Origin: Sagittula marina
Lineage (GTDB): Bacteria > Pseudomonadota > Alphaproteobacteria > Rhodobacterales > Rhodobacteraceae
Reading direction: 5' to 3'
Length of the DNA: 64,000 bases
NCBI RefSeq assembly: GCF_014196795.1
Contig: NZ_JACIEJ010000013.1
Span: 62,001 to 126,000 of the forward strand
The position numbers were made by a program, and so were the translations under genes. Under the pieces are notes generated by a model. It made no database searches. It worked only from the letters and a program-made list of their open reading frames with translations, and was not told the DNA's origin. This document shows, piece after piece, positions 52,583-62,143 of this stretch. How positions within the stretch are numbered: position 1 is the first letter of the stretch; every line of letters begins with the position of its first letter.

Positions 52583-53811
52583 CAAGCGGCCTGCAGCCTT
52601 GACACTGGGGCACCCCGGATCGGCCAGTGCAGAAGCGCAGCAAGGACAGCGATGGCGATCGAGATCTGCCAGGCGAGGTCATAGGACCTGGTCGCGTTGT
52701 AGGCGTATCCCGCGCCCCAGGCCCCGAAGAGCGAGCCGAGCTGATGGGACAGGAAGACAATCCCGAACAGCGTGGACATGTAACGGACGCCGAAGATCTG
52801 GCCGACCAGCCCGCTCGTCAGAGGCACGGTGCCGAGCCACAGAAACCCCATTGTGCAGGCGAACAGCGTGACGGACAGGGGCGTGACCGGAAAGGCGAGA
52901 AACAGCGCTATGAGCACGGCACGGGCCAGGTAGATCCCGGCCAGAACGTGCTTCTTGCGCCAGCGGTCGGCCGACATGCCGAAGACGTAGGAGCCAAGGA
53001 TGTTGAACAGCCCGACCAGCGCCAGCGCCCGTGCGCCGAGCGCCGGGTCGAGGCCCCGGTCTCCCAGGAAGGCCGGCAGGTGGGTTGCCACAAAGGCGAC
53101 GTGAAAGCCGCAGACGAAGAACCCGGCATTCAGCAGCCAGAAGCCGGAATGGCCCGCAGCTTCGCGCAGCGCCTCGCCGTAGGTCTGCACGTGCGCGCTG
53201 CCGGTCTGCGGCAGCGCCGGACGTCCCGCGATGCCGATGGCGAGGAGCACCATGGCGCCGGCCAGCGCGGCGAAGATCAGGAAGCTTTCCCGCCAGCCGA
53301 AGCCGGTGATCAGACCCGGTGCGACCGGCACCAGCAGGAACTGGCCGACCGAGCCGCCGTCGGTCACGATCCCGGCCGCCAATCCGCGCCTTTCGGGCGG
53401 CACCGCGCGCATTGCCGCGCCGATGGCGACGACGAAGGTCACGCCGGTCATGCCAAGGCCCACCAGAAACCCGAGCGTCAGATTGAGCCCCGCCGCACCC
53501 GAGATCATCGCGGCGAGCACAAGTCCGAGCGCATAGATCGCACCGCCGGCCGCAGCCACACGCCCTGCCCCATGCCGATCGGCCAGCGCGCCGACGAAGG
53601 GCTGCGCCAGCCCCAGGATCAGGTTCTGCAGGGCAATCGCAAGCCCGAAGGCTTCTCGGCCGATGTCGGTATCCAGCTCGATCGGGCGGAGGAACAGGCC
53701 GAACGACTATCGGATGCCCATGGCGATGGTGACGAGCATTGCCGCGCAGATCAGGACAACCCAGGGGCGTCAGCGCAACGTGGCAGCATTCGGGGCAAAT
53801 GTCTGGCTCAT
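52582..53811 (-). pseudogene. MFS transporter with two nonsense mutations
   Basis: Starting at ATG 53811, the frame reads MSQTFAPNAATLR, TGA (53772-53770), then RPWVVLICAAMLVTIAMGIR, TAG (53709-53707), then SFGLFLRPIELD and an open frame to 52582. The whole is about 410 codons with 12 TM helices, an intact MFS transporter except for the two stops. TAG most likely replaces CAG (Gln in the R-Q-SFG pattern of this subfamily) and TGA may replace CGA; both are C-to-T changes. The remaining ORF from 53559 lacks the first helices. Confidence 0.85.
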
Positions 53812-53925
53812 GGGCTTTCCTTGCGAGAATCGTTGAGCAGCCATGCTGGGCTTGAGTCCATTAGATAACGATGATAATCTATTTTGGCGAGTCCCAATGG
53901 TGTTCCGGAAGGCAGGAGAAGAACG

Positions 53926-54384
53926 ATGAAAGACAATGGCGCGGCCGAAGGGCTCTACCTCGACGACCTGCAGGTCGGGCAGGAATTCCTGAGCGCCGAG
54001 CATTTTCTGGATGCGGGGCAGATCATTGCCTATGCGCGGCAGTTCGACCCGCAACCCTTCCATCTCGATGAAGACGCGGCCAGAGACAGCTTCTTCCAAG
54101 GTCTGGCCGCCAGCGGCTGGCTTACGATGTCTATCACGATGAAGCTTCTGGTGCAGAGCCTGCCCTTTGCGAAAGGCGTCATCGGCGCGGGCGGGAATAT
54201 CGCTTGGCCGCGGCCCACCCGACCCGGTGACATTCTGCGGGTGAAAAGCACGATCCGCGAGATCCGTCCTTCCCGATCCCGACCCGACCGGGGGATGGTG
54301 CAGGTGAACAGCCTTACCCTCAACCAGCAGGATGAGGTGCTGCAGGAGCTGACGGCGAACCTGCTGGTATTCCGGAAAGCCTGA
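53926..54384 (+). CDS. MaoC-like hot-dog dehydratase
   Basis: 152 residues, single MaoC/hot-dog domain: YARQFDPQPFHLDEDAA (hydratase Asp/His motif) and RPTRPGDILRVKSTI. It probably hydrates or dehydrates an enoyl-thioester. AGGAGAA precedes ATG 53926. The TetR gene follows by 2 bp; divergent from the MFS pseudogene, which suggests an old regulated transporter/enzyme set. Confidence 0.9.
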   Translation: MKDNGAAEGLYLDDLQVGQEFLSAEHFLDAGQIIAYARQFDPQPFHLDEDAARDSFFQGLAASGWLTMSITMKLLVQSLPFAKGVIGAGGNIAWPRPTRPGDILRVKSTIREIRPSRSRPDRGMVQVNSLTLNQQDEVLQELTANLLVFRKA

Positions 54385-54386
54385 GC

Positions 54387-54977
54387 ATGGGACGATCCTC
54401 TGTCGAGCAGGCGCTGCAGAACCGTGCCAGGATCGTGGAGGAGGCCAGCCGCCTCTTCCGCGAGCGCGGGGTCGAGGCGGTGTCTGTCTCCGACATCATG
54501 GCTGCTGCGGGCATGACCGTCGGCGGCTTCTACAAGCACTTCGCGTCCAAGGAGGTGCTGGTGCGCGAAGCTTGCGCTCTCTCCTTCGAGCAAGCGGCGC
54601 AGGTCTGGCAGAAGCTGACCAGCGACCGTCCCGAAGCGGGGGCGATCGTGGAACACTACTTCCGCGAGCGGCCCGCGCATCAGACCTGCCCCGTGCTGGC
54701 CTTTGCCCCGCATGTGTCCGCAGCCGACACCGCCCATCCGGCGCGAGAGGCTTACAGCAGGGGGGTGGAAGCGCTTCTGTCGGGCTTCTTGAGCCAGATC
54801 GGCACCAGCGAGCATTCCGAGATACCGGAAGAGGCACAGATCCTGTTCGCTGCCATGATCGGCGCGCAGCTTCTGGCGCAGGCGTCGGACAATGCGGACT
54901 GGGCCACCGCTCTGCAGCAGGCTGTGAGCCGCCGCGCGAGGAAACAAACTCATGCGGATGAGAGAACGTCTGCTTAG
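54387..54977 (+). CDS. TetR-family regulator
   Basis: 196 residues: HTH at residues 9-55 (RIVEEASRLFRERGVEAVSVSDIMAAAGMTVGGFYKHF in parts) and a helical ligand domain with a PVLAFAPHVS stretch. Cotranscribed with the MaoC gene. Likely represses the MaoC/MFS region; ligand unknown. Confidence 0.9.
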   Translation: MGRSSVEQALQNRARIVEEASRLFRERGVEAVSVSDIMAAAGMTVGGFYKHFASKEVLVREACALSFEQAAQVWQKLTSDRPEAGAIVEHYFRERPAHQTCPVLAFAPHVSAADTAHPAREAYSRGVEALLSGFLSQIGTSEHSEIPEEAQILFAAMIGAQLLAQASDNADWATALQQAVSRRARKQTHADERTSA

Positions 54978-55108
54978 GGCTCTTTTCGTCGATTGGCCGC
55001 CCCCGTCGACCAGAACGGTGCGAGGGGGTCTCCGCCCGCGCTTACGGCCCTGAGCTGACATTCACATGCCGGGCCGCAAAGGTCGGATATGCGTTCATCC
55101 TGCCTGCT

Positions 55109-55570
55109 TTACCGCGCCGCCCATTGCAGCCCGAGGGCATAAGCCCCGGCAGCACTCACCAGCGCTCCCACCAGGACCGTTAGCGCAAGGATCGTCCAGC
55201 TGATCCAATCCACGCCAAGAATGAAGAAATTGTCATTCCAGATGCCCCAAACCGGAATAGAGGGGCGCCACAGGTGAACTTCGGAAAAGGCCGCGCCGAC
55301 CAGCAGACCGTTGATCATTGTCGCAACGCCTGCGCCCTTGCCGCGCCACAAAAGCGCCAATGCGATCAGGCTCGGCACATAGACGGATACATTCACCAGC
55401 CAAAGCTGCGCGCTGATCGTATAGCACCAGTTCGCGGCCTGCCGAACGTGATCGCTGTCATGGATCACGATCATCGCAATCATGGTGATATTGGCCCAGA
55501 GGATGGTTCTCCGGGCGCGGGCGCTCAGGATTTCGGAGCGGCATCCGTTGTGTATCTTGTCATCCGTCAT
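55109..55570 (-). CDS. Hypothetical four-TM membrane protein
   Basis: 153 residues with four hydrophobic segments; IHDSDHVRQAANW in the first helix and SEVHLWRPSIPVWGIW later carry conserved-looking His and Trp. No family is recognised. It starts 11 bp after the hydrolase gene on the same strand, so the two are probably cotranscribed under the TetR operators at 56466-56506. Confidence 0.7.
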   Translation of the reverse strand: MTDDKIHNGCRSEILSARARRTILWANITMIAMIVIHDSDHVRQAANWCYTISAQLWLVNVSVYVPSLIALALLWRGKGAGVATMINGLLVGAAFSEVHLWRPSIPVWGIWNDNFFILGVDWISWTILALTVLVGALVSAAGAYALGLQWAAR

Positions 55571-55581
55571 GGGTGGGCCTT

Positions 55582-56454
55582 TCAGGTCAAGTCGGGCTGA
55601 GGCAATTCGAGGAGATCGGCCCAGACGGGCGCGCTCTCTTTGGACAGGACTTCGATATGTTTGAGCGTGTGCAGACCATAGTCGGCAGGGGCAAAGATAC
55701 GAAACTCGGCCCCTGATGGCGCAAAGGCCTCCGCATAGCGTCGCACCGCAACCGGCGGCACGACGACATCGTCGGCGGCGACGCAAATACGGATGTCCTT
55801 CCCGTCGATGGTGTAATTCGGCTCTGGCAGGGTGACGCCAATATCCGAGGCAAAGAAATCGCGCCGAGTACACCACCTGCGCCACTGCCAATAGACGCCG
55901 GCGGGCAGATCGGCCCCCAGCAACAATCGTTTACCCGGCATATAGCCTGCAAGGGCGGTCGCCACGGGGCCAAGCGCGAACCAGAAGGCCAGAACCTTGG
56001 GCCGGTAGCTCCAGGGATGGTCGGTATAATGTCCGATCCCGGCCCCGACGGTGGTGATGCGCGTCACGCGATCGGGCAGGGTCTGGAACGGAAGTCCAAG
56101 CCCGCCCAAACTGTGCCCGAGCACCCACAAGGGTCCTGTTGGCGCCAGTTTGGCAAGCGTATCGAGTGCTGCGGTCTGATCGTGCACGGCCCAGTCCGCG
56201 AAATTCGCCTGACTGTCGCGCATCGGTCGGGTCTGGGACGCGCCGAAATCCCGATAGTCATAGGTCAAAACGCTGATCCCGCGCTCGGCAGCCCAAGCGG
56301 CGAAATGCCGGTAAAAGCGCTGCGGCACACCGGTGGCCCCATGCAGCACCAGGCTGGCACGTGGCGAAGCAGACGCAGGATACCACGTCCCGACAAGTCT
56401 GGCCCCCTCTGCCGGGATGGAGATTGTCTGTGCGGCCTGTTCCAATAGTCTCAC
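55582..56454 (-). CDS. Alpha/beta hydrolase
   Basis: 290 residues with the nucleophile elbow GHSLGG (Ser at about 115), a preceding TYDYRDFG motif and a His near GLHTLKHIE. It resembles serine aminopeptidase/lipase-type hydrolases of unknown substrate. Divergent from a TetR gene; two palindromes in the 72-bp gap would control both. Confidence 0.88.
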   Translation of the reverse strand: MRLLEQAAQTISIPAEGARLVGTWYPASASPRASLVLHGATGVPQRFYRHFAAWAAERGISVLTYDYRDFGASQTRPMRDSQANFADWAVHDQTAALDTLAKLAPTGPLWVLGHSLGGLGLPFQTLPDRVTRITTVGAGIGHYTDHPWSYRPKVLAFWFALGPVATALAGYMPGKRLLLGADLPAGVYWQWRRWCTRRDFFASDIGVTLPEPNYTIDGKDIRICVAADDVVVPPVAVRRYAEAFAPSGAEFRIFAPADYGLHTLKHIEVLSKESAPVWADLLELPQPDLT

Positions 56455-56465
56455 TTTCGTCGCAA

Positions 56466-56506
56466 TGGACCGAACGGTCTACAGAAGCAATAGACCAATC
56501 GGTCCA
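56466..56506 (+). promoter_or_regulatory. Twin TetR operator palindromes
   Basis: TGGACCGAACGGTCTA (56466-56481) and TAGACCAATCGGTCCA (56491-56506), two near-identical 16-bp palindromes in inverted order 9 bp apart. They sit between the divergent hydrolase and TetR genes and fit cooperative binding of two TetR dimers. Confidence 0.75.
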
Positions 56507-56526
56507 ATGCCGCTATCCCTTTTGCC

Positions 56527-57078
56527 ATGAGTGACCCAACGTCTCGCGATAGGCTGATCCGCGCCGCCTCGAACCTCTTTCGCCAGAAGGGGTATTCGGG
56601 TGTCGGCCTGTCGGAGATTCTCAAAGAGGCGGGGCTGCCCAAAGGGTCGCTGTATTACCATTTCCCGAAAGGCAAACAGGAACTGGCCGAAGCCGCGACA
56701 CGCTGGGCCGGTGCGTGGCTGGAACGGTTGCTCGATGCGACCTTCGCGCAGGCCGAAAGCTTTGACCAAGGTGCGCTCATGGTGTGTGAAACCATTTCCG
56801 CCGAGGTGGCGTCACAGACACATGTATCAGCCTGTCCGGTGCTCAGCATCCTGCAAGCCGCCCCTCTGGAACCACAGCTCCAGATCACCGCCCAAGACGT
56901 ATATGGCAGTTGGACAAAATGTATCGAAAAACACGCCAAAAGGATGGGGTCCCCCCAGCCTGAAGAAGCAGCCTTTTCCTTGCACTGTAAATTGCAAGGC
57001 GCGTGGGTCATTGCCTTTGCCCAACAATCCAACGCGGCCTTTACCCAACTGGCGCGGGAACTCAGGGCAAAAATCTGA
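56527..57078 (+). CDS. TetR-family regulator (LmrA/YxaF-like)
   Basis: 183 residues: HTH at 8-55 (LFRQKGYSGVGLSEILKEAG) and a C-terminal helical domain with ACPVLSILQAAPLEPQLQ, as in the LmrA/YxaF_C group. It probably represses its own gene and the divergent hydrolase/membrane-protein unit through the twin palindromes. Confidence 0.92.
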   Translation: MSDPTSRDRLIRAASNLFRQKGYSGVGLSEILKEAGLPKGSLYYHFPKGKQELAEAATRWAGAWLERLLDATFAQAESFDQGALMVCETISAEVASQTHVSACPVLSILQAAPLEPQLQITAQDVYGSWTKCIEKHAKRMGSPQPEEAAFSLHCKLQGAWVIAFAQQSNAAFTQLARELRAKI

Positions 57079-57162
57079 CTTCTTGCCGAACCAGACATCT
57101 TTGTTTGGTGCAGCGAAGGTCAGCTATCCGCCCTCTATGACCGTCAGATCATGCCCACCGCC

Positions 57163-59178
57163 CTACCGGTGAATTGGCTTTTTGCCACCCTCCTCCTCTC
57201 GCAGCATCTCTTCCATTTCATCCAATCCATCGACAGCAGAGCGCATCTGCGCCTCATCATCCACGCCCACTGTCTCGGCATCCGCAACCTGGCCCCCAAA
57301 ATCCATTTCCATCTGTCGCTGTTCCTCGGCGATTACGGCTTGAACGACAGGCGCAGTCTTCTTTGGGGTGACATCGGTTTGCCCTGACGATTGGCCATCA
57401 GCAGCGTGGCGTGCGGCCTCAACGTCGGCGTCGGGTCCGCCTGCTCCGTCCGAAGGCAGCGTCATCGGCATGGCGCGCACACTCAGCGGCAGCGTGCCCT
57501 GCGGCCCCCCTCCCCCCGGCTTCGGAAACGGCAACTCCCCCGTCTGCGCCGCGTGGATCGCCTTGAACAGCCGATCGTCAAAATATTGGATCCGCTTCGC
57601 GCGGACCGGCATCTGGGCATCGATCACCATGACGATCTCGTCGAGCGGCAGGCGGCGCGCCTCATCCTCGGGCAGGAGAGAGCTTTCTTCGGTCCGGGTG
57701 GACTGGCTGCGTCCTTCAAAGGGGTTCTTGCCGATGGACTGGGAGCGCGTGATGACGGTCTTCGTGGTCTTGCCAACCGCCTTGCTCAGCTCTTCGACGG
57801 TCTTCTCATCAGAAGGCGTCAGGTAGAGCTTCACGCCCGCGTTGCCCTGCAGGGCGCGGCGGGTGTTCTCGCCGTAGATTTCATCGAGGGCGGGGATGGT
57901 TTGCGTGACCACAGCCAAATGCCCGCGATAGGTGCGCAGGGTCTCGATGCTCTCGACCACGATGGGCATCTTGCCCAAGCGATTGAACTCGTCGAGCATG
58001 ATCATCACTGGCCACGGCTCATCCGGCCCGGGGTCCTTTTCCTGCATCGCCGAGAGGAGATCGGAGAAGAAGAGCCGGATCAGCGGCGCGAGGGGTTTCA
58101 CCATCAGCGGCTGGACCACGAGATAGACCGAAAAAGGCTTCTTGCGGATCGTCCGGAAATCAAAGTCCGAGACTGCCGTCGCCTCATCGATGGCCGGGTT
58201 CTGCCATTGATCGAGCCCCGAGGTCATCAGGAGCGAGACGTAAGAGGTCAGCGTGTCATTATTGGTCGAGGCCAGCCGGGTGAAGATCAACTTGGCGGCC
58301 CTGTTGTCGACCTCGTGGCCGCGCGCGAAGTATTCCTTCTGTTTGTTCCCGCCCGAGGCGGCGATGCGGTAGATCTCGCCCAAGGTCGGGCGCTTGCGCT
58401 GGAACGCCAACAGGCCTGCCGCCACGAAGAGATCGATCCCGCCTTTGAGGAGACCCTGCACCCGGTCATTGTCGCTCTGCAGGAACAGCGTCGCCAGGAG
58501 CTGCAGTTCCATCTGCTGGCGCGCGGGATCTTTCAGCTCAAAGATGCGCAAGAGCGGGTTGTAGCGATGCGTGCGCTTGCCCTCCCAATCGGTGGGGGCA
58601 AAGCGATAGACCTTGTCGCCCTGGGCTGCGCGGTGCCGGGCCGTGGCCTCAAAGCACTCGCCCTTCACATCGAGCGTCACGGCAGAGCCCTGCCAGGTCA
58701 GCAGGTTCGGAATGACAAAGCCCGTGGTTTTGCCACGGCCCGTGGGCGCCACGATCAGCGCATGCGGAAAAACCTTGGAGCAAATGTAATTGGCGCGGGA
58801 GCCCGTCGCCCCCAGCTTGCCGAGGATGAACCCGGTCCCTGGCGCCCCGAAGAAGCCATTGGCCTTCATCTCGCGCGCACTCTGCCAATGGGTCTGGCCA
58901 AACCGTGTCAGGGCGGACCCCAAGAGGGCGAGGCTCAGCATCAGGCCGGCGGCGGCGAAGCTGCCGATGATCAGGTGAATAAGTTGCGCATCCTCCGGGC
59001 GGCGGTCCAGGATCGCCAGATAGTTCTGCGCGATATATGCAAAGTCGATCTCGGCCCCGAAGCCGAGATCCTGGTAGGTCAGCACCGCCGAGGCGATGGT
59101 ATAGCCCATGGCCCCGGTCACAAGCGTCACCAGCAGGACGCCCGTGGCGATCCGCGCCTTTCCCATGGAGGCGCTCAA
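57163..59178 (-). CDS. virD4: T4SS coupling protein VirD4/TraG
   Basis: 671 residues: two N-terminal TM helices, then the TraG/VirD4 motor with Walker A PTGRGKTTG (near residue 145) and Walker B MIMLDEFNRLG, ending in an acidic tail. It links the relaxosome to the VirB channel. It is separated from the virB operon by 12 kb of cargo but overlaps the relaxase gene by 4 bp, forming a mobilisation operon. Confidence 0.95.
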   Translation of the reverse strand: MSASMGKARIATGVLLVTLVTGAMGYTIASAVLTYQDLGFGAEIDFAYIAQNYLAILDRRPEDAQLIHLIIGSFAAAGLMLSLALLGSALTRFGQTHWQSAREMKANGFFGAPGTGFILGKLGATGSRANYICSKVFPHALIVAPTGRGKTTGFVIPNLLTWQGSAVTLDVKGECFEATARHRAAQGDKVYRFAPTDWEGKRTHRYNPLLRIFELKDPARQQMELQLLATLFLQSDNDRVQGLLKGGIDLFVAAGLLAFQRKRPTLGEIYRIAASGGNKQKEYFARGHEVDNRAAKLIFTRLASTNNDTLTSYVSLLMTSGLDQWQNPAIDEATAVSDFDFRTIRKKPFSVYLVVQPLMVKPLAPLIRLFFSDLLSAMQEKDPGPDEPWPVMIMLDEFNRLGKMPIVVESIETLRTYRGHLAVVTQTIPALDEIYGENTRRALQGNAGVKLYLTPSDEKTVEELSKAVGKTTKTVITRSQSIGKNPFEGRSQSTRTEESSLLPEDEARRLPLDEIVMVIDAQMPVRAKRIQYFDDRLFKAIHAAQTGELPFPKPGGGGPQGTLPLSVRAMPMTLPSDGAGGPDADVEAARHAADGQSSGQTDVTPKKTAPVVQAVIAEEQRQMEMDFGGQVADAETVGVDDEAQMRSAVDGLDEMEEMLREEEGGKKPIHR

Positions 59179-61514
59179 TGGACCTGACCCCGCTCGGTCT
59201 CGCCATCCACGTCTGTGGTGCGGTGTTTTTCATATTCGGTGTCGGCAAGATCATCGACCACCTGGCGCAAAGCCTCCGTGTTGGCCGTCGCTGCATCCGA
59301 TTGCAGGTAGACCTTGGCGACATAGAGCCGGTCGAGACGGTCCTCGAGAACCTTTTCCAGCGCATCGGCATCGCCGGATGTGAGCCGCTCAAGTTGACGG
59401 TTATCAAGCACCCGTGCGATCACGCCACGGAAGGCGTCCCGCTCCGCTTCGGTCTCGAAGGGCGCGGACAATTCCCCGGCCCGCTCATGGTCCAGGACAC
59501 GCGCAATCTCGTCTGCAAGGCGGTCGGCACGGTCAGATTGCGGCGCAGTTTCAACGTGGGCTGCGAGGAGTGCGTCGCGCGTGCCAGACCCGAGCCCGTC
59601 GCGCATCTCGGTTTCGCGGCGGACCTGATTGATGACCTCCGTGTCGCGTATCTCGACGACGGCCGCATAGGTCGCGCCGAGCCCACGGGCGAGATGGGAC
59701 GGCATGTCCGGATAGCGCTCCCTGAATTCATCCGTGACAGCATCTGCAACGGGCGTGCGGACGTCGCGTCCCTCCATGATCCGGTCGACCTCGCGGGTGA
59801 TCTCGCTGGCGCGGGCCGCATCGGTAATGGTCTCCCTATAGGGCTCAGACCGGTCGATCATATCGCCAGGGCGTGCGAGCAGATCCGGGTGTGCCTCGAG
59901 ATATGCACGCTGCTCCGTCTCGATCCGGCGCTCCGCCCGTGAGACAACCTCCCAGTCCCGGTCCTCGATCTGCTGCGCGGTCAGGCCGTCTGCGCGCATC
60001 TCCTGACGGATTGTCCCTTCCATCTCCCGCACCGCGCCCTCATGATAATGGAACCGCTCGCTGACCGGTTCCGCTTCCATGACACCATCCCGGCGCAGCA
60101 CGTTCTCGCTCTCCAGAAGCGTGCCAAGTTCCACATGCACGTCATTGAGAATGTCGCGCGCCTGTTCCAGATCGGCGCGGCGTTCGAGGTTCAGATCGCG
60201 CGCCTCAGCCACTTTGGAGAGATCATTGGCGATCCATTGATGCTCGAGCGCTGCATTTGAGGCGCCCGTCTCGATCCGGGCCACCACTTCCGATGTGCTG
60301 ATCCCGGTGCCCCGTAGTGCCGCGTCAATGCGCGATCTCAGGTCGGGCTCGGCCAGTCGCTCGCGCTGGCTGGCGTCGATATTGGCTTCGGAATAGATCC
60401 CACCCTCCGAGGGGGCGTCTGATAGCGTGGATGATCGCAAACCGAGAGGCTGCATGTGCTGGACCTGCGTCTGGATCTCGATGAGGCGCTTTTCCAGCAC
60501 GGGACGTTCCGCGTCGGACTTCTCGGCGATCATGCCCTGCACCCGCGCCAGCTTCTCCGCATAGAGGCTTCTCAGATCCTCGAAACTCTGATCCTCGGCC
60601 ATATACACATCTCCTCTTCGGTCCACCTGCCCGCCGCGCGCCAGCACCTCGCCTGCGCGGAAGAGTGCCGCGGCAATATCCTCGCGGGCCTCCCGGGAGG
60701 CCTCCGCGGCAAGCGAATGGTAGACGGTTCTGGTGTTGGCGATTTCCGCCAGCGTCCGCGTCAGGTCCTGCCCCACGCGTTCCCGCTCGCGGGGTGCGCG
60801 ACCCTCTTCCTTCGCGGCATAAACTTCGCTGGTGCGGGCCGGGTAATGCACAACCCCGCGATCCACCCGGCGCGTGGCCTCCAGCCGAACGCCATACTTC
60901 TCGGCCTCCTCGACCATGGTGAGGCGGAAATCGTCGTAGTTGAAGCGGTGGTTGCGCCCCAGAAAGAAGAACTCGCCTTCCTGCGAGCGGCGGTTCAGCA
61001 CCAGATGCGCATGCGGGTGATCGCGGTCCTCATGCACCGCGATGATGTAGTCGAAATGCCCCGCGTCGGTCTGGAAGAACCGCTCGGCCACATCCGTCGC
61101 GATGTCGCGCACATCCTCGCCGCGCGTGCCGATGGGGAAGGACATGAGCATATGGGTGGTCTGCCCGAGCTTGGGCTTGAAGCCCGCATCCCACCGCTTG
61201 GCAAAGCGCTCGGTCAGATCCTTGATGTCCTTTGCGTCGAGCTTCGCCTTGCCATCCAGGAACCCGCTACTGTCGACGATATGGGTCGACTTCGTGGTGA
61301 GGTAATCGAGCTGGTTTGAGAGCTGCGATTTGGTATGCGTACCCCCGCCCCGGATCGCCTTGAAGACCGCCGGACGGTGCCCCGCTGCCACGCGCATGAG
61401 CTGGGTCTGCTTGGCCACGTGCAGCCCCTGCATTGAGCCCCGAACGCGGCTCCAGCCGTCCCGGAAGACCTCGCCCGTGACGGCATGGACGGCATCATTC
61501 AGCCGCATGGGCAA
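59175..61514 (-). CDS. Relaxase/VirD2-like mobilisation nuclease
   Basis: 779 residues. The N-terminal relaxase domain has the His triad HEDRDHPHAHLVLN (about residues 156-170), preceded by MLMSFPIGT; the C-terminal 500 residues are long, Glu/Arg-rich and helical with no helicase motifs. It nicks oriT and pilots the strand. A Tyr near the N-terminus (LDYLTTKS) is the likely nucleophile region. Overlaps MobC by 20 bp. Confidence 0.92.
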   Translation of the reverse strand: MPMRLNDAVHAVTGEVFRDGWSRVRGSMQGLHVAKQTQLMRVAAGHRPAVFKAIRGGGTHTKSQLSNQLDYLTTKSTHIVDSSGFLDGKAKLDAKDIKDLTERFAKRWDAGFKPKLGQTTHMLMSFPIGTRGEDVRDIATDVAERFFQTDAGHFDYIIAVHEDRDHPHAHLVLNRRSQEGEFFFLGRNHRFNYDDFRLTMVEEAEKYGVRLEATRRVDRGVVHYPARTSEVYAAKEEGRAPRERERVGQDLTRTLAEIANTRTVYHSLAAEASREAREDIAAALFRAGEVLARGGQVDRRGDVYMAEDQSFEDLRSLYAEKLARVQGMIAEKSDAERPVLEKRLIEIQTQVQHMQPLGLRSSTLSDAPSEGGIYSEANIDASQRERLAEPDLRSRIDAALRGTGISTSEVVARIETGASNAALEHQWIANDLSKVAEARDLNLERRADLEQARDILNDVHVELGTLLESENVLRRDGVMEAEPVSERFHYHEGAVREMEGTIRQEMRADGLTAQQIEDRDWEVVSRAERRIETEQRAYLEAHPDLLARPGDMIDRSEPYRETITDAARASEITREVDRIMEGRDVRTPVADAVTDEFRERYPDMPSHLARGLGATYAAVVEIRDTEVINQVRRETEMRDGLGSGTRDALLAAHVETAPQSDRADRLADEIARVLDHERAGELSAPFETEAERDAFRGVIARVLDNRQLERLTSGDADALEKVLEDRLDRLYVAKVYLQSDAATANTEALRQVVDDLADTEYEKHRTTDVDGETERGQVH

Positions 61515-62088
61515 ACTCCCTCAGCGCGGCCGTAGCCTGCAGCTGCATCGCGTCCCGACGGCGGCGCAGGAGCAGATCGATCTCGTCGGCGGAATCGAGG
61601 ATGAACCGCGCCAACCCGCGCATCTGCGCAAGGCGCAATTCGGAGAACTCGGCACGCGTGCCATCATCAGCCCCCTGCCCCATCCGGTTGGCCCGCGTCA
61701 TCTGCTTGGCGATCTGCGCGACCCCATTGCCGATCTCGTGCAGTGAAGCGCGGTAGCGCGCCATCTCTGCTGCCATCTGCGCGTCCGGAACGAACACCCC
61801 GCCTGCCGCCTGAATGAGCCGCCGCAGCCCTTCGGCCCGGCTCTCGATCCCCGCCTCGGCCAGCACCTCGTCGAGCGCCGCAAGCTCCGCGGCCGTGACC
61901 TTCACACTGACCGCTGAGACCGGGATGGCAGCATCCGTCTGGCGCTCGGCATCGGCTTTGAGGGTGTATTGGATCGCCCGCGGAGACACTCCAAACCGCT
62001 CCGCCAACACGGATGTCGACACACCTTCCGCAGCCTCGCGAACGATCTCCATGCGGTCCGCATCTGTGAGACGTTTTGAGCGAGACAT
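61495..62088 (-). CDS. MobC-like relaxosome accessory protein
   Basis: 197 residues: an HTH-like N-terminus (EGVSTSVLAERFGVSPRAIQ) and a MobC/BacMobC-like C-terminal region (GNGVAQIAKQMTRANRMG) typical of relaxosome helpers. First gene of the mobilisation operon; it would bind oriT and help the relaxase, and may repress its own promoter. Confidence 0.85.
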   Translation of the reverse strand: MSRSKRLTDADRMEIVREAAEGVSTSVLAERFGVSPRAIQYTLKADAERQTDAAIPVSAVSVKVTAAELAALDEVLAEAGIESRAEGLRRLIQAAGGVFVPDAQMAAEMARYRASLHEIGNGVAQIAKQMTRANRMGQGADDGTRAEFSELRLAQMRGLARFILDSADEIDLLLRRRRDAMQLQATAALREFAHAAE

Positions 62089-62143
62089 GCGAAGAAAGAC
62101 CCCCTATTTCCTGCCACCTTCCACCAAGGCTGCTTCCACCTTA

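Noticed and set aside
52627-53868. A 413-codon plus-strand frame over the MFS pseudogene
   Set aside because: Gln/Arg/Gly-rich translation without hydrophobic or domain pattern; the minus strand clearly encodes MFS helices.
57391-59187. A 598-codon open frame opposite virD4
   Set aside because: Antisense shadow of a gene with Walker motifs; no initiation signal and unnatural composition.
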